A stretch of 50,107 nt of DNA from NCBI GenBank assembly GCA_016288755.1, contig JAEELE010000102.1:1-50107 (forward strand), read 5' to 3'. Source of the stretch: Oscillospiraceae bacterium. GTDB taxonomy: Bacteria > Bacillota > Clostridia > Oscillospirales > Ruminococcaceae. Made by a program: the position numbers and the translations under genes. Below, piece by piece: positions 39,242 through 47,100 of this stretch; position 1 is the stretch's first letter, and each line of letters begins with the position of its first letter. The notes under the pieces are model-generated. The model saw only the letters and a program-made list of their open reading frames with translations, had not been told where the DNA came from and ran no database searches.

Positions 39242-41401
39242 ATGAAAGCTCTGAAGAAGCATCTCGCCGTGCTGACCGCATTGACTGCGCTGCTCACCGC
39301 AGGCTGCGCCGGAAATCAGAATTCTGACATTGAGGACCTCGAGCCGACGATCAATGCGATCTCCGGGAGCAGCAGCGACGACTCCGCTGCCTCCGCTGAC
39401 CCGATCGTACAGACCGCTGACGGCTCCTCGTTTTCGGCGGAGCTGACCAAAGCCGACCGGAATACCGAATGGGATGACAGTGCCGTCACGCTGAAATTTG
39501 AGGGCAGCACGGTCACGCCCTCCTCAACGGACGGTCTGACGGTCGAAAACGGCACTGTGACGGTCAAAAAGGGGGGCACCTATGTGCTCTCGGGCACGCT
39601 CGATGACGGCAGAGTCGTTGTCAGCCTGACGGACAAAACCGAAAAGGTGCATCTGATTCTCAACGGCGTGACGCTGCACAGCAGCACCGGCTCTCCGCTG
39701 ACGATCATGAAGGCGGATAAGGCAGTCATCACGCTCGCTGCGAACACCGAAAACAGGCTCTCTGACGCGGCGGATTACGCCGATTCCGATGAGAATACCG
39801 ATGACAGCCAGTTTCCTGCTGCATGCATCGCCTCGAAGAATGATCTGACGTTCAACGGCACCGGCACGCTCAGCGTCGAGGGCAATTACAACAACGGCAT
39901 CCACTGCAAGGACGATCTGAAAATCGTCGGCGGGGTCATCACCGTCACTGCGAAAAACCACGGCATCCGCGGCAATGATTCGGTACTGATTCACGACGGC
40001 AAGCTCGATGTGACGAGCGGCGGCGACGGCATCAAGACCTCCACCGCCGACACCGACGGAAAGGGCGTCATTTACATGGAGGGCGGCAGCGTCAGCATTA
40101 CCGCAGAGCAGGACGGCATGGACGCTGCGACCGATCTGACCGTCACCGGCGGGACGGTCGCCGTACAGAGCGGCGGGGGCACTGCGAATGCGAAGCAACA
40201 TCGAAATGATGCGGGCGGCTTCGGCAATTTCAGCGGCAGAGGGGGCAGACATACCCTGACTGCCAACGCAGACTCCTCTGTGACAGTGCAGGCTGCTGCA
40301 AATACCGATACGGCATCGGACAGCAGGAAGGGCTTGAAGGCTGCAGGCACGCTGACGCTGACGGGCGGCTCGGTCGCGGTCGATTCCGCAGACGACGCAG
40401 TTCATTCCGACAGCATCGCGCAGATCGGCGGCAGTGCCGTTCTGACGCTGGCTGCGGGTGACGACGGCATTCACGCGGATACGGCGCTCAGCATCGCAGG
40501 AGACGCTTCTGTGACGGTTTCGCAGTCCTATGAGGGGCTCGAATCCTGCCGCGTCGTGATCGCAGGCGGCAGCACGCATATCAAGGCATCGGATGACGGC
40601 GTCAACGCTGCGGGCACGACGGGCGAATCGAATGACGCGAAGCAGAGCGGCTGGGGCGGCTTCAACCGCGGCAGCACCGGCATTCTGGAGCTCTCGGGCG
40701 GCTATCTCTATGTCAACGCGGACGGCGACGGGCTCGATTCCAACGGCGATATCACGATGTCAGGGGGCACTGTGATCGTGTGCGGTCCCACGAACGACGG
40801 CAACGGACCGCTCGACTGCGGCGACAGCCAGAACAAGATCACGGTCACGGGCGGCACGCTGATGGCGGTCGGCTCGACCGGGATGATGGACGTTCCCGAG
40901 AGCAATTACATCGCGTCGACCGAAGCGAATGCCGCAGCCGGGACGCTGATCGCCGTGACCGATGCGGAGGGGAACGTGCTCGGCGCCCTCAGAACGCCGA
41001 AGCAGGCTGCGGGCGTGATTTTCAGTGCGGACGGCATGTCTGACGGCTATTTTGTCTACACGGGAGGCTCTTATGACGGCTGCTTCAACGACGACGGCTT
41101 CGCGACAGGGGGCAGCTACGGGAAGGGCACGCTGCTGACCTCCGGGAGCGGAGGCGGCGGTATGAGCGGCTTCGGGGGCTTCGGGGGCTTCGGAGGAAGA
41201 GGCGGAAGAGATCAGCGCGGGGGCTTTGGCGGGAATATGAATCCGCCCTCCGGTGATGAGAGCATGCCGGAGCCTCCGGGCGGCGATTTTCCGGGCGGTG
41301 ATTTCCCGGGCGGTGATTTCCCGGGCGGTGATTTCCCGGGCGGCTTTTCTGATCAGCCGTTCAGGATGCCGGAGGGGGATATGAGCCGCTCTGAGAGCTG
41401 A
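39242..41401 (+). CDS. Carbohydrate-binding lipoprotein, Cthe_2159-like beta-helix
   Basis: 719 residues. Lipobox LTAGC near residue 22, a Ser/Asp-rich linker, then a long region (about 100-620) of repeating short strands (for example LTFNGTGTLSVEGNYNNGIH, DDGIHADTALSIAGDA, DGDGLDSNGDITMSGGT) typical of the parallel beta-helix family PF14262. The founding member, Clostridium thermocellum Cthe_2159, binds cellulose and pectin-like polymers and calcium. The C-terminal 80 residues are Gly-rich with GGDFP repeats. Start: ATG after GGAAGGATCAA. It would display a glycan-binding module on the membrane surface, in keeping with the dockerin genes nearby. A terminator follows the gene. Confidence 0.85.
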   Translation: MKALKKHLAVLTALTALLTAGCAGNQNSDIEDLEPTINAISGSSSDDSAASADPIVQTADGSSFSAELTKADRNTEWDDSAVTLKFEGSTVTPSSTDGLTVENGTVTVKKGGTYVLSGTLDDGRVVVSLTDKTEKVHLILNGVTLHSSTGSPLTIMKADKAVITLAANTENRLSDAADYADSDENTDDSQFPAACIASKNDLTFNGTGTLSVEGNYNNGIHCKDDLKIVGGVITVTAKNHGIRGNDSVLIHDGKLDVTSGGDGIKTSTADTDGKGVIYMEGGSVSITAEQDGMDAATDLTVTGGTVAVQSGGGTANAKQHRNDAGGFGNFSGRGGRHTLTANADSSVTVQAAANTDTASDSRKGLKAAGTLTLTGGSVAVDSADDAVHSDSIAQIGGSAVLTLAAGDDGIHADTALSIAGDASVTVSQSYEGLESCRVVIAGGSTHIKASDDGVNAAGTTGESNDAKQSGWGGFNRGSTGILELSGGYLYVNADGDGLDSNGDITMSGGTVIVCGPTNDGNGPLDCGDSQNKITVTGGTLMAVGSTGMMDVPESNYIASTEANAAAGTLIAVTDAEGNVLGALRTPKQAAGVIFSADGMSDGYFVYTGGSYDGCFNDDGFATGGSYGKGTLLTSGSGGGGMSGFGGFGGFGGRGGRDQRGGFGGNMNPPSGDESMPEPPGGDFPGGDFPGGDFPGGDFPGGFSDQPFRMPEGDMSRSES
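41279..41338 (+). repeat. Four tandem 15-bp repeats encoding GGDFP
   Basis: Unit GGCGGTGATTTCCCG. Copies 2-4 are identical; copy 1 differs at two third-codon positions. The three identical copies suggest recent slippage expansion. Confidence 0.92.
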
Positions 41402-41415
41402 CGTATACAAACAGT

Positions 41416-41450
41416 AAACGGCATTCGCGGGCGTGCGGATGCCGTTTTTC
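41416..41450 (+). terminator. Terminator of the carbohydrate-binding lipoprotein gene
   Basis: AACGGCATTCGC (41417-41428) pairs with GCGGATGCCGTT (41435-41446, one mismatch), then TTT. Confidence 0.82.
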
Positions 41451-41613
41451 AGCGATTTTTTCGGGAAACTGCAGCCCGAACAGCCGTTTCCATAGGGTAA
41501 TATGTGCCGTGGCATATACAGATGGTAAACGCTCATTTCGGCATTATCACCAAAATTGCCTGTTTGGATTTGTTGAATTTTTGATTACAAAAACGAAATA
41601 TTCTGTAACCTCA

Positions 41614-41642
41614 TTGTAATATTTCCCAGAATGTGGTATGAT
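41614..41642 (+). promoter_or_regulatory. Promoter of the SleB-type hydrolase gene
   Basis: TTGTAA (41614-41619), 17 bases, TATGAT (41637-41642). Confidence 0.65.
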
Positions 41643-41696
41643 ATATCTGGCGCCCGCGACACTCGGCGCAAATATATTAGGCGAAAGGATGAGTTG

Positions 41697-42575
41697 ATGA
41701 GAAAAGTGAAAGTTGCAGCACTGCTGCTCTGTTCACTGACGCCCGCGCTTCTGGGCGGATTCCGGATCGACACAGCGTACAGCGTGACTGCCGGATGTCC
41801 CCTGAAGAACGAGATCGTCAGAGTGAACACGCGTGCTGCCGCCGGAGCTTCGATCATGGCTGACACGATAGCCATGACCATTTGGAAGCCGGTCAACGCT
41901 GTCTCCTCGGAAACCACCGCAGAAACCACAACGGAATCAGAGACCCGAACCACGACGACAGAAGAGGAAACCACCACGACGGAATCCGAGACGACCACTA
42001 CCACAACGACTGCCGAAACGGAAACCACGACCACCACGACCACCACGATGACGACCACCACCACCGCCGCGACGACCACGACCACCGCTGCGACCGCTGC
42101 AGCCATCGCAGCAAGCCCCGTTCTGATGCAGGAGTCCGTATCGACTGAGGCTCCTGTGACCGCTTCCACCGCACCGCAGACGACGCAGTCCTCAGAGACC
42201 GCAGCGACCTCCACAGAGCCCGCCCGGACCGAGCGCCCGATCACAGACGCAGAGTACATCATGATCTGCAATGTCGTCGGACACGAATACGGCGCGAACT
42301 GGATCAGCGAATATGACAAGGCGCTGATCGTTGAGGTCATCATGAACCGCGTGAATTCCCCGCAGTTTCCCGATACGGTCTACGGGGTGCTGATGCAGCG
42401 CGGACAGTTCCCCGGGCTCAGCAGGCTCGTGAATCAGGGGTATTTCTCCTCTCAGGTGACGGACAGTGTGAAGAAAGCCGTTGACCTCTATTTTGCGGAC
42501 CCTTCGCAGTTCCGGCACGGCTACCTGTTCTATACAGGTGACGGCTACAGGAATTACTTCCGAACAAAATACTGA
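41697..42575 (+). CDS. Secreted cell wall hydrolase, SleB/CwlJ family
   Basis: 292 residues. Signal peptide (about 1-28), then a Thr-rich low-complexity linker (about 70-180), nearly all ACC/ACG codons, and a C-terminal hydrolase domain (about 185-292). The domain opens ITDAEYIMICNVVGHEYG with the catalytic Glu, followed by KALIVEVIMNRVNSPQFPDT, VYGVLMQRGQFPGLS and a closing GYLFYTGDGYRNYF. SleB and CwlJ are spore-cortex lytic enzymes, but many secreted members in Clostridia act on vegetative wall. Start: ATG after GAAAGGATGAGTTG. Single gene with promoter and terminator. Its linker resembles those of the SpoIID-like, barnase and anti-sigma-like proteins in this window. Confidence 0.88.
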   Translation: MRKVKVAALLLCSLTPALLGGFRIDTAYSVTAGCPLKNEIVRVNTRAAAGASIMADTIAMTIWKPVNAVSSETTAETTTESETRTTTTEEETTTTESETTTTTTTAETETTTTTTTTMTTTTTAATTTTTAATAAAIAASPVLMQESVSTEAPVTASTAPQTTQSSETAATSTEPARTERPITDAEYIMICNVVGHEYGANWISEYDKALIVEVIMNRVNSPQFPDTVYGVLMQRGQFPGLSRLVNQGYFSSQVTDSVKKAVDLYFADPSQFRHGYLFYTGDGYRNYFRTKY

Positions 42576-42628
42576 TCTCAGACCGATTTCTCAGTGCCGG
42601 TCTGGATCGGTTGCTTCTATTCAAAGCG

Positions 42629-42664
42629 CAGCACCGCCCGGATTTCTCCGCAGCGGTGCTTTTG
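42629..42664 (+). terminator. Terminator of the SleB-type hydrolase gene
   Basis: AGCACCGC (42630-42637) pairs with GCGGTGCT (42653-42660), followed by TTTGCTT. Confidence 0.8.
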
Positions 42665-42862
42665 CTTATCCGTTCAGCGGCGCTTCGTCTCAGCCCGTTC
42701 CCGCAGCCTCTGAGACGTTCCGGCGCATTTCCTGAGATTCATACAGGCTCAGCTGACCCCCTCTGAAATCGCATTCTGATGGCTCTGAGAGGGCGTCTGC
42801 TGAAACGGCCGTTTTTCCGCCCCGCGATCCGCCGCGACGAGCTGACAGAAAGGAGCATCAGC

Positions 42863-43006
42863 ATGGTCTGCCGAAACCTCAGCGGCTGTTTCAGAGAAAC
42901 CTATCACGGCAAGATCAGGAAAATCTGCATTGACGGCGGCTTCACCTGCCCGAAGGCAGACGGCTTTGTCCGGGGTAAGAGGCAAGAAGCAAGAAAGGAC
43001 ACATAG
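42863..43006 (+). pseudogene. N-terminal fragment of a radical SAM gene (TIGR01212-like)
   Basis: From the ATG behind AAAGGAGCATCAGC the frame reads MVCRNLSGCFRETYHGKIRK, then ICIDGGFTCPKADGFVRG. The segment GKxxKICIDGGFTCPxxDG is the hallmark just upstream of the radical SAM cysteines in the YhcC/TIGR01212 family. The frame then enters the heptamer repeat at 42974 (GKRQEARKDT) and stops at 43006. The cysteine cluster and the remaining roughly 250 residues are absent. The repeat-bounded segment downstream seems to have replaced them. Confidence 0.5.
42974..42994 (+). repeat. Heptamer repeat, three units
   Basis: GGTAAGA, GGCAAGA and AGCAAGA in tandem. Same family as the array at 43353-43408 on the opposite strand. 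Confidence 0.6.
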
Positions 43007-43205
43007 CGTTCCGCCGGGAATTTCGAGTCTTGAATTGCTTTGTGAGAACGAGAAAGTCACCTATCTGACTGAACGAGAAAGAACGCTGATTGAATACTTC
43101 CGGACACTGCCCTGTGCAAAGGCAAAGGCTGATGTTTTGCTTTCAGTTGCAAAGGCACTGAACGAATAGAAAGTCTATTTTCGTCAATCTCCACAAAACC
43201 TCAAG

Positions 43206-43238
43206 GCAAAAAGCCCCCGCATTTGACAGTCGGGGGCG
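43206..43238 (-). terminator. Terminator downstream of the feo operon
   Basis: GCCCCCG (43213-43219) pairs with CGGGGGC (43231-43237). The T run (CTTTTTG) lies on the minus strand, so it ends transcripts coming from feoA-feoB. Confidence 0.8.
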
Positions 43239-43253
43239 TACACACAGGATGAC

Positions 43254-43323
43254 GACGACGAGAAGACAATATTTATACTATATAACATATATATAAATAT
43301 ATTTGAGAGTTTTTCTCGTCGTC
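43254..43323. repeat. 11-bp inverted repeat around an AT-rich loop
   Basis: GACGACGAGAA (43254-43264) and TTCTCGTCGTC (43313-43323) enclose 48 bases that are almost all A and T. Confidence 0.75.
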
Positions 43324-43352
43324 ACCACCACCACGAGTATACAGAAAACAGC

Positions 43353-43408
43353 TTCTTGCCTCTTGCTTCTAACCTCTAACTGCTACCTCCTACCTCCTAC
43401 CTTCTAAC
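43353..43408 (-). repeat. Heptamer repeat array, eight units
   Basis: On the minus strand the units are GTTAGAA, GGTAGGA (twice), GGTAGCA, GTTAGAG, GTTAGAA, GCAAGAG and GCAAGAA, all fitting GNNAGNN with no gaps. The array overlaps the last codons of the FeoB-associated protein. Confidence 0.85.
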
Positions 43409-43571
43409 GGCGCCTCTTGCATCCGGAAGCGCAGCAGCTGCAGTCGCCTCCGCACGGCGGCGACCCGCTTTTCCTGTCCCGCCGCATCGAGATCACGATC
43501 GCAGCCACGACCGCAGCCAGAATCAGCGAGATCACGAGCGTACCGAGATTCTCAGTCAGCCACGCAGCCAT
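43404..43571 (-). CDS. FeoB-associated Cys-rich membrane protein
   Basis: 55 residues, too short for many gene finders: MAAWLTENLGTLVISLILAA, then VVAAIVISMRRDRKSGSPPC, then GGDCSCCASGCKRRR. One membrane helix (about 9-28) is followed by a short basic stretch and five cysteines in a CGGDCSCCASGC pattern, which fits the FeoB-associated Cys-rich family (PF12669) found directly after feoB in Firmicutes. Start: ATG at 43569-43571 behind GGGAGG; it begins 14 bases after the feoB stop. Proposed role: cytoplasmic handling of Fe(II) at FeoB. The stop codon lies inside the heptamer array, so the C-terminus may have been altered. Confidence 0.85.
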   Translation of the reverse strand: MAAWLTENLGTLVISLILAAVVAAIVISMRRDRKSGSPPCGGDCSCCASGCKRRR

Positions 43572-43585
43572 AGGATCAGCCTCCC

Positions 43586-46075
43586 TCAGGCGCTGAGCCG
43601 TTCCGTCAGCGTCGTCGATTCAGTATATTTGCGGATGAACAGCATATAGAGCATCGCCGCGAGAATGACGACTGCGAAGATCAGCCCGGGCACGCTGACA
43701 CTGCCCGTGAAGAGCCCGCCGAACTGATTGATCATCAGCGCGACCGCATAGGCAAAGCCGCACTGATAGCCGATCGCGAACCACGTCCACTTCGCGTTGT
43801 TCATCTCCCGCTTGATCGCGCCGATCGCAGCGAAGCAGGGCGCGCAGAGGAGATTGAACACGAGGAAGGAGAAGCCCGTCACGGTCGTGAATGCCGCTGC
43901 GAGCGTCTGCCAGACCGTCAGCTCGCCGCCGCCGTAGAGAATGCCCATGGTACCGACGATATTCTCCTTTGCGACAAGCCCCGTGAAGGACGCGACCGCA
44001 GCCTGCCAGTTGCCCCAGCCGAGCGGCGCGAATATCCAAGCGATGCCGCTGCCGATTCGCGCGAGAATCGAGAGGTCGAGCTCGTCCTCAGAGAGCATGC
44101 GGAAGCCTTCGTCCGTGAAGCCGAAATACGAGGTGAACCAGACGAAAATCGTCGAGAGCAGGATGATCGTACCCGCTTTTTTGATGAACGACCAGCCGCG
44201 CTCCCACATCGAGCGGAGCACGTTGCCGAGCGTCGGCATGTGATATGCGGGCAGCTCCATGACGAAGGGGGCAGGCTCACCCGCGAACAGCTTCGTCTTT
44301 TTCAGCATAATGCCCGATACGATGATCGAAAGCATCCCGATGAAGTAAGCGGAGACTGCGATCAGCGGAGAGCCGCCGAAAATCGCGCCGGAGATCATTG
44401 CGATAAACGGGAGCTTCGCACCGCAGGGGATGAATGTCGTCGTGATGATCGTCATGCGGCGGTCGCGCTCGTTCTCGATCGTGCGGCTCGCCATGATGCC
44501 GGGCACGCCGCAGCCCGTGCCGACCAGCATCGGGATGAACGACTTGCCCGAGAGCCCGAATTTGCGGAAGACGCGATCGAGCACGAAAGCGATTCGCGCC
44601 ATATAGCCGCAAGCCTCAAGAAACGCCAGCAGCAGGAACAGCACAAGCATCTGCGGGACAAAGCCCAGCACCGCCCCGACGCCTGCCACGATGCCGTCGA
44701 GAATCAGCCCCTTGAGCCAGTCCGCCGCATTGACCGCGTCCAGACCGCGCTCGACCAGCGCCGGAATGCTCGGGACATAGACCCCGTAATCGGCTGGGTC
44801 GGGCTCGTCAAAGCCGTTCTCCCCGAAATAAGCAACAGCCTCCTTGTAGGACACGCCGCTGACCGTTTCCTCATCCGCGCCCTCCGGCACAGCATCGAAA
44901 TAGACAGTCTTTTCGAGCGTTTCGAGCGTCTCCTCATCCTCGATCGCGATGACGGCAGAGCCCTCACCGGTCACAGCCTTCATCTCCGCAAGCGCAGCGT
45001 CCGCATCGAAGTCCTCAGCCTCTGTGTCGAGCTCATAGAACGCGCTGACGGCGTTTGCAGCATCTTCATATTCGCCTTTTTTATCGTCATAATCCGATGT
45101 GCCGATGCCGAACAGATGAAAGCCCTCATCAAAGAGATTGTCATTCGTCCAGTCGGTCGCCCTCGCGCCCGGTCCCATCATCGCAATCAGATAGACGAGA
45201 AACATCACCAGCGCGAAAATCGGCAGACCGAGCACGCGGTTCGTCACGATTTTGTCGATCTTATCGGAGGGCGTGAGCTTTCCGGCGTCACGCTTTTTGT
45301 AGCAAGCCTTGATGACCGACGCGATGTAGATGTAGCGCTCATTCGTGATGATGCTCTCGGCGTCGTCATCGAGCTCCTGCTCTGCTGCTGCAATGTCCTG
45401 CTCAACGTGCTTCAGCGTCGCTTCGGGAATATTGAGCTTCTCAAGCACCTTGTCGTCCCGCTCGAATATCTTGATCGCATACCAGCGCTGCTGCTCCTCC
45501 GGCATCTCGGGCACGACAGCTTCCTCGATATGCGCGATCGCGTGCTCGACAGGACCGCTGAACGTGTGCTGCGGAACGGTCTTCGTATTCTTCGCCGCTT
45601 TGACAGCAGCCGCAGCAGCCTCCTGAACGCCAGTGCCCTTCAGCGCGGAGATTTCGATGATTTCACAGCCGAGCTGACGGGAGAGCTCCTTCGTGTTGAT
45701 CTTGTCGCCGTTCTTTTTGACGACATCCATCATGTTGATCGCAATGACGACCGGAATGCCGAGCTCGACAAGCTGCGTCGTCAGGTAGAGATTGCGCTCG
45801 AGATTCGTGCCGTCAATGATATTGAGGATTGCGTCAGGGCGCTCACCGATCAGGTAGTTTCGGGCGACGACCTCCTCCAGCGTATAGGGCGAGAGCGAGT
45901 AGATGCCGGGCAGGTCGGTGATCGTCACGCCGTCGTGCCCCTTGAGCTTGCCCTCTTTCTTTTCAACCGTGACGCCCGGCCAGTTTCCGACAAACTGATT
46001 CGAGCCCGTCAGCGCGTTGAACAGAGTCGTCTTGCCGGAGTTGGGGTTTCCGGCAAGCGCAATGCGGATATCCAT
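43586..46075 (-). CDS. feoB: Ferrous iron transporter FeoB with a large acidic insertion
   Basis: 829 residues from the ATG at 46073-46075 (GAAGGAAGC 9 bases upstream; the ATG two codons earlier is an alternative). N-terminal GTPase: G1 GNPNSGKTT (9-17), G3 DLPG (54-57), G4 NMMD (114-117), then the helical GDI domain. The membrane part contains GTGCGVPGIMASRTIENERD and FIPCGAKLP, the paired gate motifs, and GYMARIAFVLDRVF. Unusual is about 150 residues (about 303-450) between the first membrane helix and the DGIVAGVGAVLGFVPQ helix, where FeoB normally has a short outer loop; it is rich in Asp and Glu. The operon feoA-feoA-feoB-Cys-rich protein is iron-controlled by inference from the DtxR-like boxes. 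Confidence 0.96.
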   Translation of the reverse strand: MDIRIALAGNPNSGKTTLFNALTGSNQFVGNWPGVTVEKKEGKLKGHDGVTITDLPGIYSLSPYTLEEVVARNYLIGERPDAILNIIDGTNLERNLYLTTQLVELGIPVVIAINMMDVVKKNGDKINTKELSRQLGCEIIEISALKGTGVQEAAAAAVKAAKNTKTVPQHTFSGPVEHAIAHIEEAVVPEMPEEQQRWYAIKIFERDDKVLEKLNIPEATLKHVEQDIAAAEQELDDDAESIITNERYIYIASVIKACYKKRDAGKLTPSDKIDKIVTNRVLGLPIFALVMFLVYLIAMMGPGARATDWTNDNLFDEGFHLFGIGTSDYDDKKGEYEDAANAVSAFYELDTEAEDFDADAALAEMKAVTGEGSAVIAIEDEETLETLEKTVYFDAVPEGADEETVSGVSYKEAVAYFGENGFDEPDPADYGVYVPSIPALVERGLDAVNAADWLKGLILDGIVAGVGAVLGFVPQMLVLFLLLAFLEACGYMARIAFVLDRVFRKFGLSGKSFIPMLVGTGCGVPGIMASRTIENERDRRMTIITTTFIPCGAKLPFIAMISGAIFGGSPLIAVSAYFIGMLSIIVSGIMLKKTKLFAGEPAPFVMELPAYHMPTLGNVLRSMWERGWSFIKKAGTIILLSTIFVWFTSYFGFTDEGFRMLSEDELDLSILARIGSGIAWIFAPLGWGNWQAAVASFTGLVAKENIVGTMGILYGGGELTVWQTLAAAFTTVTGFSFLVFNLLCAPCFAAIGAIKREMNNAKWTWFAIGYQCGFAYAVALMINQFGGLFTGSVSVPGLIFAVVILAAMLYMLFIRKYTESTTLTERLSA

Positions 46076-46094
46076 AATCATGCTTCCTTCCTTT

Positions 46095-46112
46095 GGTTAG
46101 ATTTGCCTAACC
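46095..46112. promoter_or_regulatory. DtxR/IdeR-like palindrome before feoB
   Basis: GGTTAGATTTGCCTAACC, an 18-bp palindrome between the second feoA-type gene and feoB. Same half-sites (TTAG...CTAA) as the two boxes upstream of the operon. Confidence 0.65.
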
Positions 46113-46125
46113 TTTGCTTACAGAA

Positions 46126-46347
46126 TTATTCGACCTCGATGAGCTCGGCATCCGCCTTGCGGAGCGAGAGCTCATAGCCGCGTACGTTGAGCTCGATCGG
46201 ATCGCCGAGCGGTGCGACCTTCCGCACAAAAATCTCCGTGCCGCGGGTGATGCCCATATCCATGATGCGGCGCTTGATCGCGCCCTCACCGTGCAGCTTC
46301 ACGACCCGTGCCGTGCTGCCGATCGGGACTTCTCTGAGCGTTTTCAT
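46126..46347 (-). CDS. feoA: FeoA domain protein (second in operon)
   Basis: 73 residues from the ATG at 46345-46347 behind AAGGAGG. Small SH3-like beta barrel: MKTLREVPIGSTARVVKLHG, then AIKRRIMDMGITRGTEIFVR and PIELNVRGYELSLRKADAEL. Cytoplasmic partner of FeoB that supports Fe(II) uptake. The longer frame starting at 46392 runs into the preceding gene and is not needed. Two separate feoA genes before feoB are common in Clostridia. Confidence 0.93.
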   Translation of the reverse strand: MKTLREVPIGSTARVVKLHGEGAIKRRIMDMGITRGTEIFVRKVAPLGDPIELNVRGYELSLRKADAELIEVE

Positions 46348-46360
46348 ATCGGGTTCCTCC

Positions 46361-46573
46361 TTATACCATGATTTTTCTTGCCATATCCGCACCGATCGCG
46401 ACGCGGGATTCCTTGACCCTGACGATCACATTCTCCCCGAGATTGCTGATGAGCGTGACCGTTTCACCGACGGTAAACCCAAGATTTTCGAGATGGAGCC
46501 TGAGCGCCGGATTCCCGCCGATTTTCCGGATGGTCAGCGGCGTGTTGGCTTCTGCAAGACTGAGCGGCATCAT
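46361..46573 (-). CDS. feoA: FeoA domain protein (first in operon)
   Basis: 70 residues: MMPLSLAEANTPLTIRKIGG, then NPALRLHLENLGFTVGETVT, LISNLGENVIVRVKESRVAI and GADMARKIMV. Same SH3-like fold as its neighbour but a different subfamily, with the closing RVAIGxxxAxKIMV typical of FeoA. Two adjacent ATG codons are possible starts; GTGAGGA lies directly before the first, so the second (46568-46570) is better spaced. First gene after the iron-regulated promoter. Confidence 0.93.
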   Translation of the reverse strand: MMPLSLAEANTPLTIRKIGGNPALRLHLENLGFTVGETVTLISNLGENVIVRVKESRVAIGADMARKIMV

Positions 46574-46589
46574 ACATTCCTCACTTCTT

Positions 46590-46605
46590 GTTAGATACAG
46601 CTAAC
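46590..46605. promoter_or_regulatory. DtxR/IdeR-like palindrome 1 upstream of the feo operon
   Basis: GTTAGATACAGCTAAC, a 16-bp palindrome in the leader between promoter and first feoA. Confidence 0.65.
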
Positions 46606-46622
46606 ATAAATATAGAAGAAAA

Positions 46623-46640
46623 GGTTAGATTTTGCTAACC
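46623..46640. promoter_or_regulatory. DtxR/IdeR-like palindrome 2 at the feo transcription start
   Basis: GGTTAGATTTTGCTAACC lies 7-24 bases downstream of the -10 box, covering the expected start of transcription. This position suits repression by an iron- or manganese-loaded DtxR-family regulator. Iron is inferred from the genes. Confidence 0.72.
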
Positions 46641-46646
46641 GGATAT

Positions 46647-46675
46647 ATTTTAGCACTTCCGATCCGATTTGTCAA
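46647..46675 (-). promoter_or_regulatory. Promoter of the feo operon
   Basis: Minus strand: TTGACA (46670-46675), 17 bases, TAAAAT (46647-46652). Confidence 0.85.
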
Positions 46676-47000
46676 GATGTTCCGAAGCGGAAACAGCAAT
46701 TTCGTGCGATTTCATAATGGTTTGCATACGCTTACTGACGTTTTTGTGCTGTTTGACATTCCCGGCAGCACCTGCGAATCCTTGTGATTCCTTCACGTTC
46801 TTCTGCTCTGACTGTGACAGGACGAGCGATCCTCATTCTCGCAACCGTCAGGCTGAATCCTGCTTGTTCACAACGGAATCGGAGCCTGTGGTCCGTCGGG
46901 ACAGGCACGGTACGCGCTCGGACTTCTGCCCGGATTCCTGCGCGATCTCCGTGATCGTCGTATCGGTACTGTTTTATAATTGTATTCTGCAGGATTGCGA
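46676..47000. other. Intergenic region between the feo and ABC exporter promoters
   Basis: About 325 bases between two divergent promoters. Frames on both strands are open for up to about 110 codons but have no start site or recognisable protein. I see no terminator, repeat or RNA motif in it. Confidence 0.5.
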
Positions 47001-47029
47001 TTGACAGCACTGTGATCCTGTAGTATAAT
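47001..47029 (+). promoter_or_regulatory. Consensus promoter of the ABC-2 exporter operon
   Basis: TTGACA (47001-47006), 17 bases, TATAAT (47024-47029). Confidence 0.92.
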
Positions 47030-47100
47030 GAGATCATACCCAAACGCAAAATTCAGTGACTTCATCCCGGCTTCTGTGCCGGAAGAAAGAGGTGGAACAC

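Larger units (their letters stand above)
42974..43408. mobile_element. Small insertion-like segment bounded by inverted heptamer repeats
   Basis: A run of purine heptamers reads inward at the left edge (42974-42994), and a longer one reads inward from the right edge on the other strand (43353-43408). Both contain AGAGGCAAGAAGC. Between them lie an AT-rich stretch unlike the surroundings, a hairpin, an 11-bp inverted repeat, and a fragment of a reading frame ending at 43169 (LTERERTLIEYFRTLPCAKA, then KADVLLSVAKALNE) with no start. No transposase is present, so it would be a non-autonomous element or a recombined scar. Confidence 0.4.

Noticed and set aside
41920..42110. CRISPR-like or tandem repeat array in the ACC/ACG-rich stretch
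   Set aside because: It is the Thr-rich linker of the SleB-type hydrolase, with no regular repeat and spacer structure.
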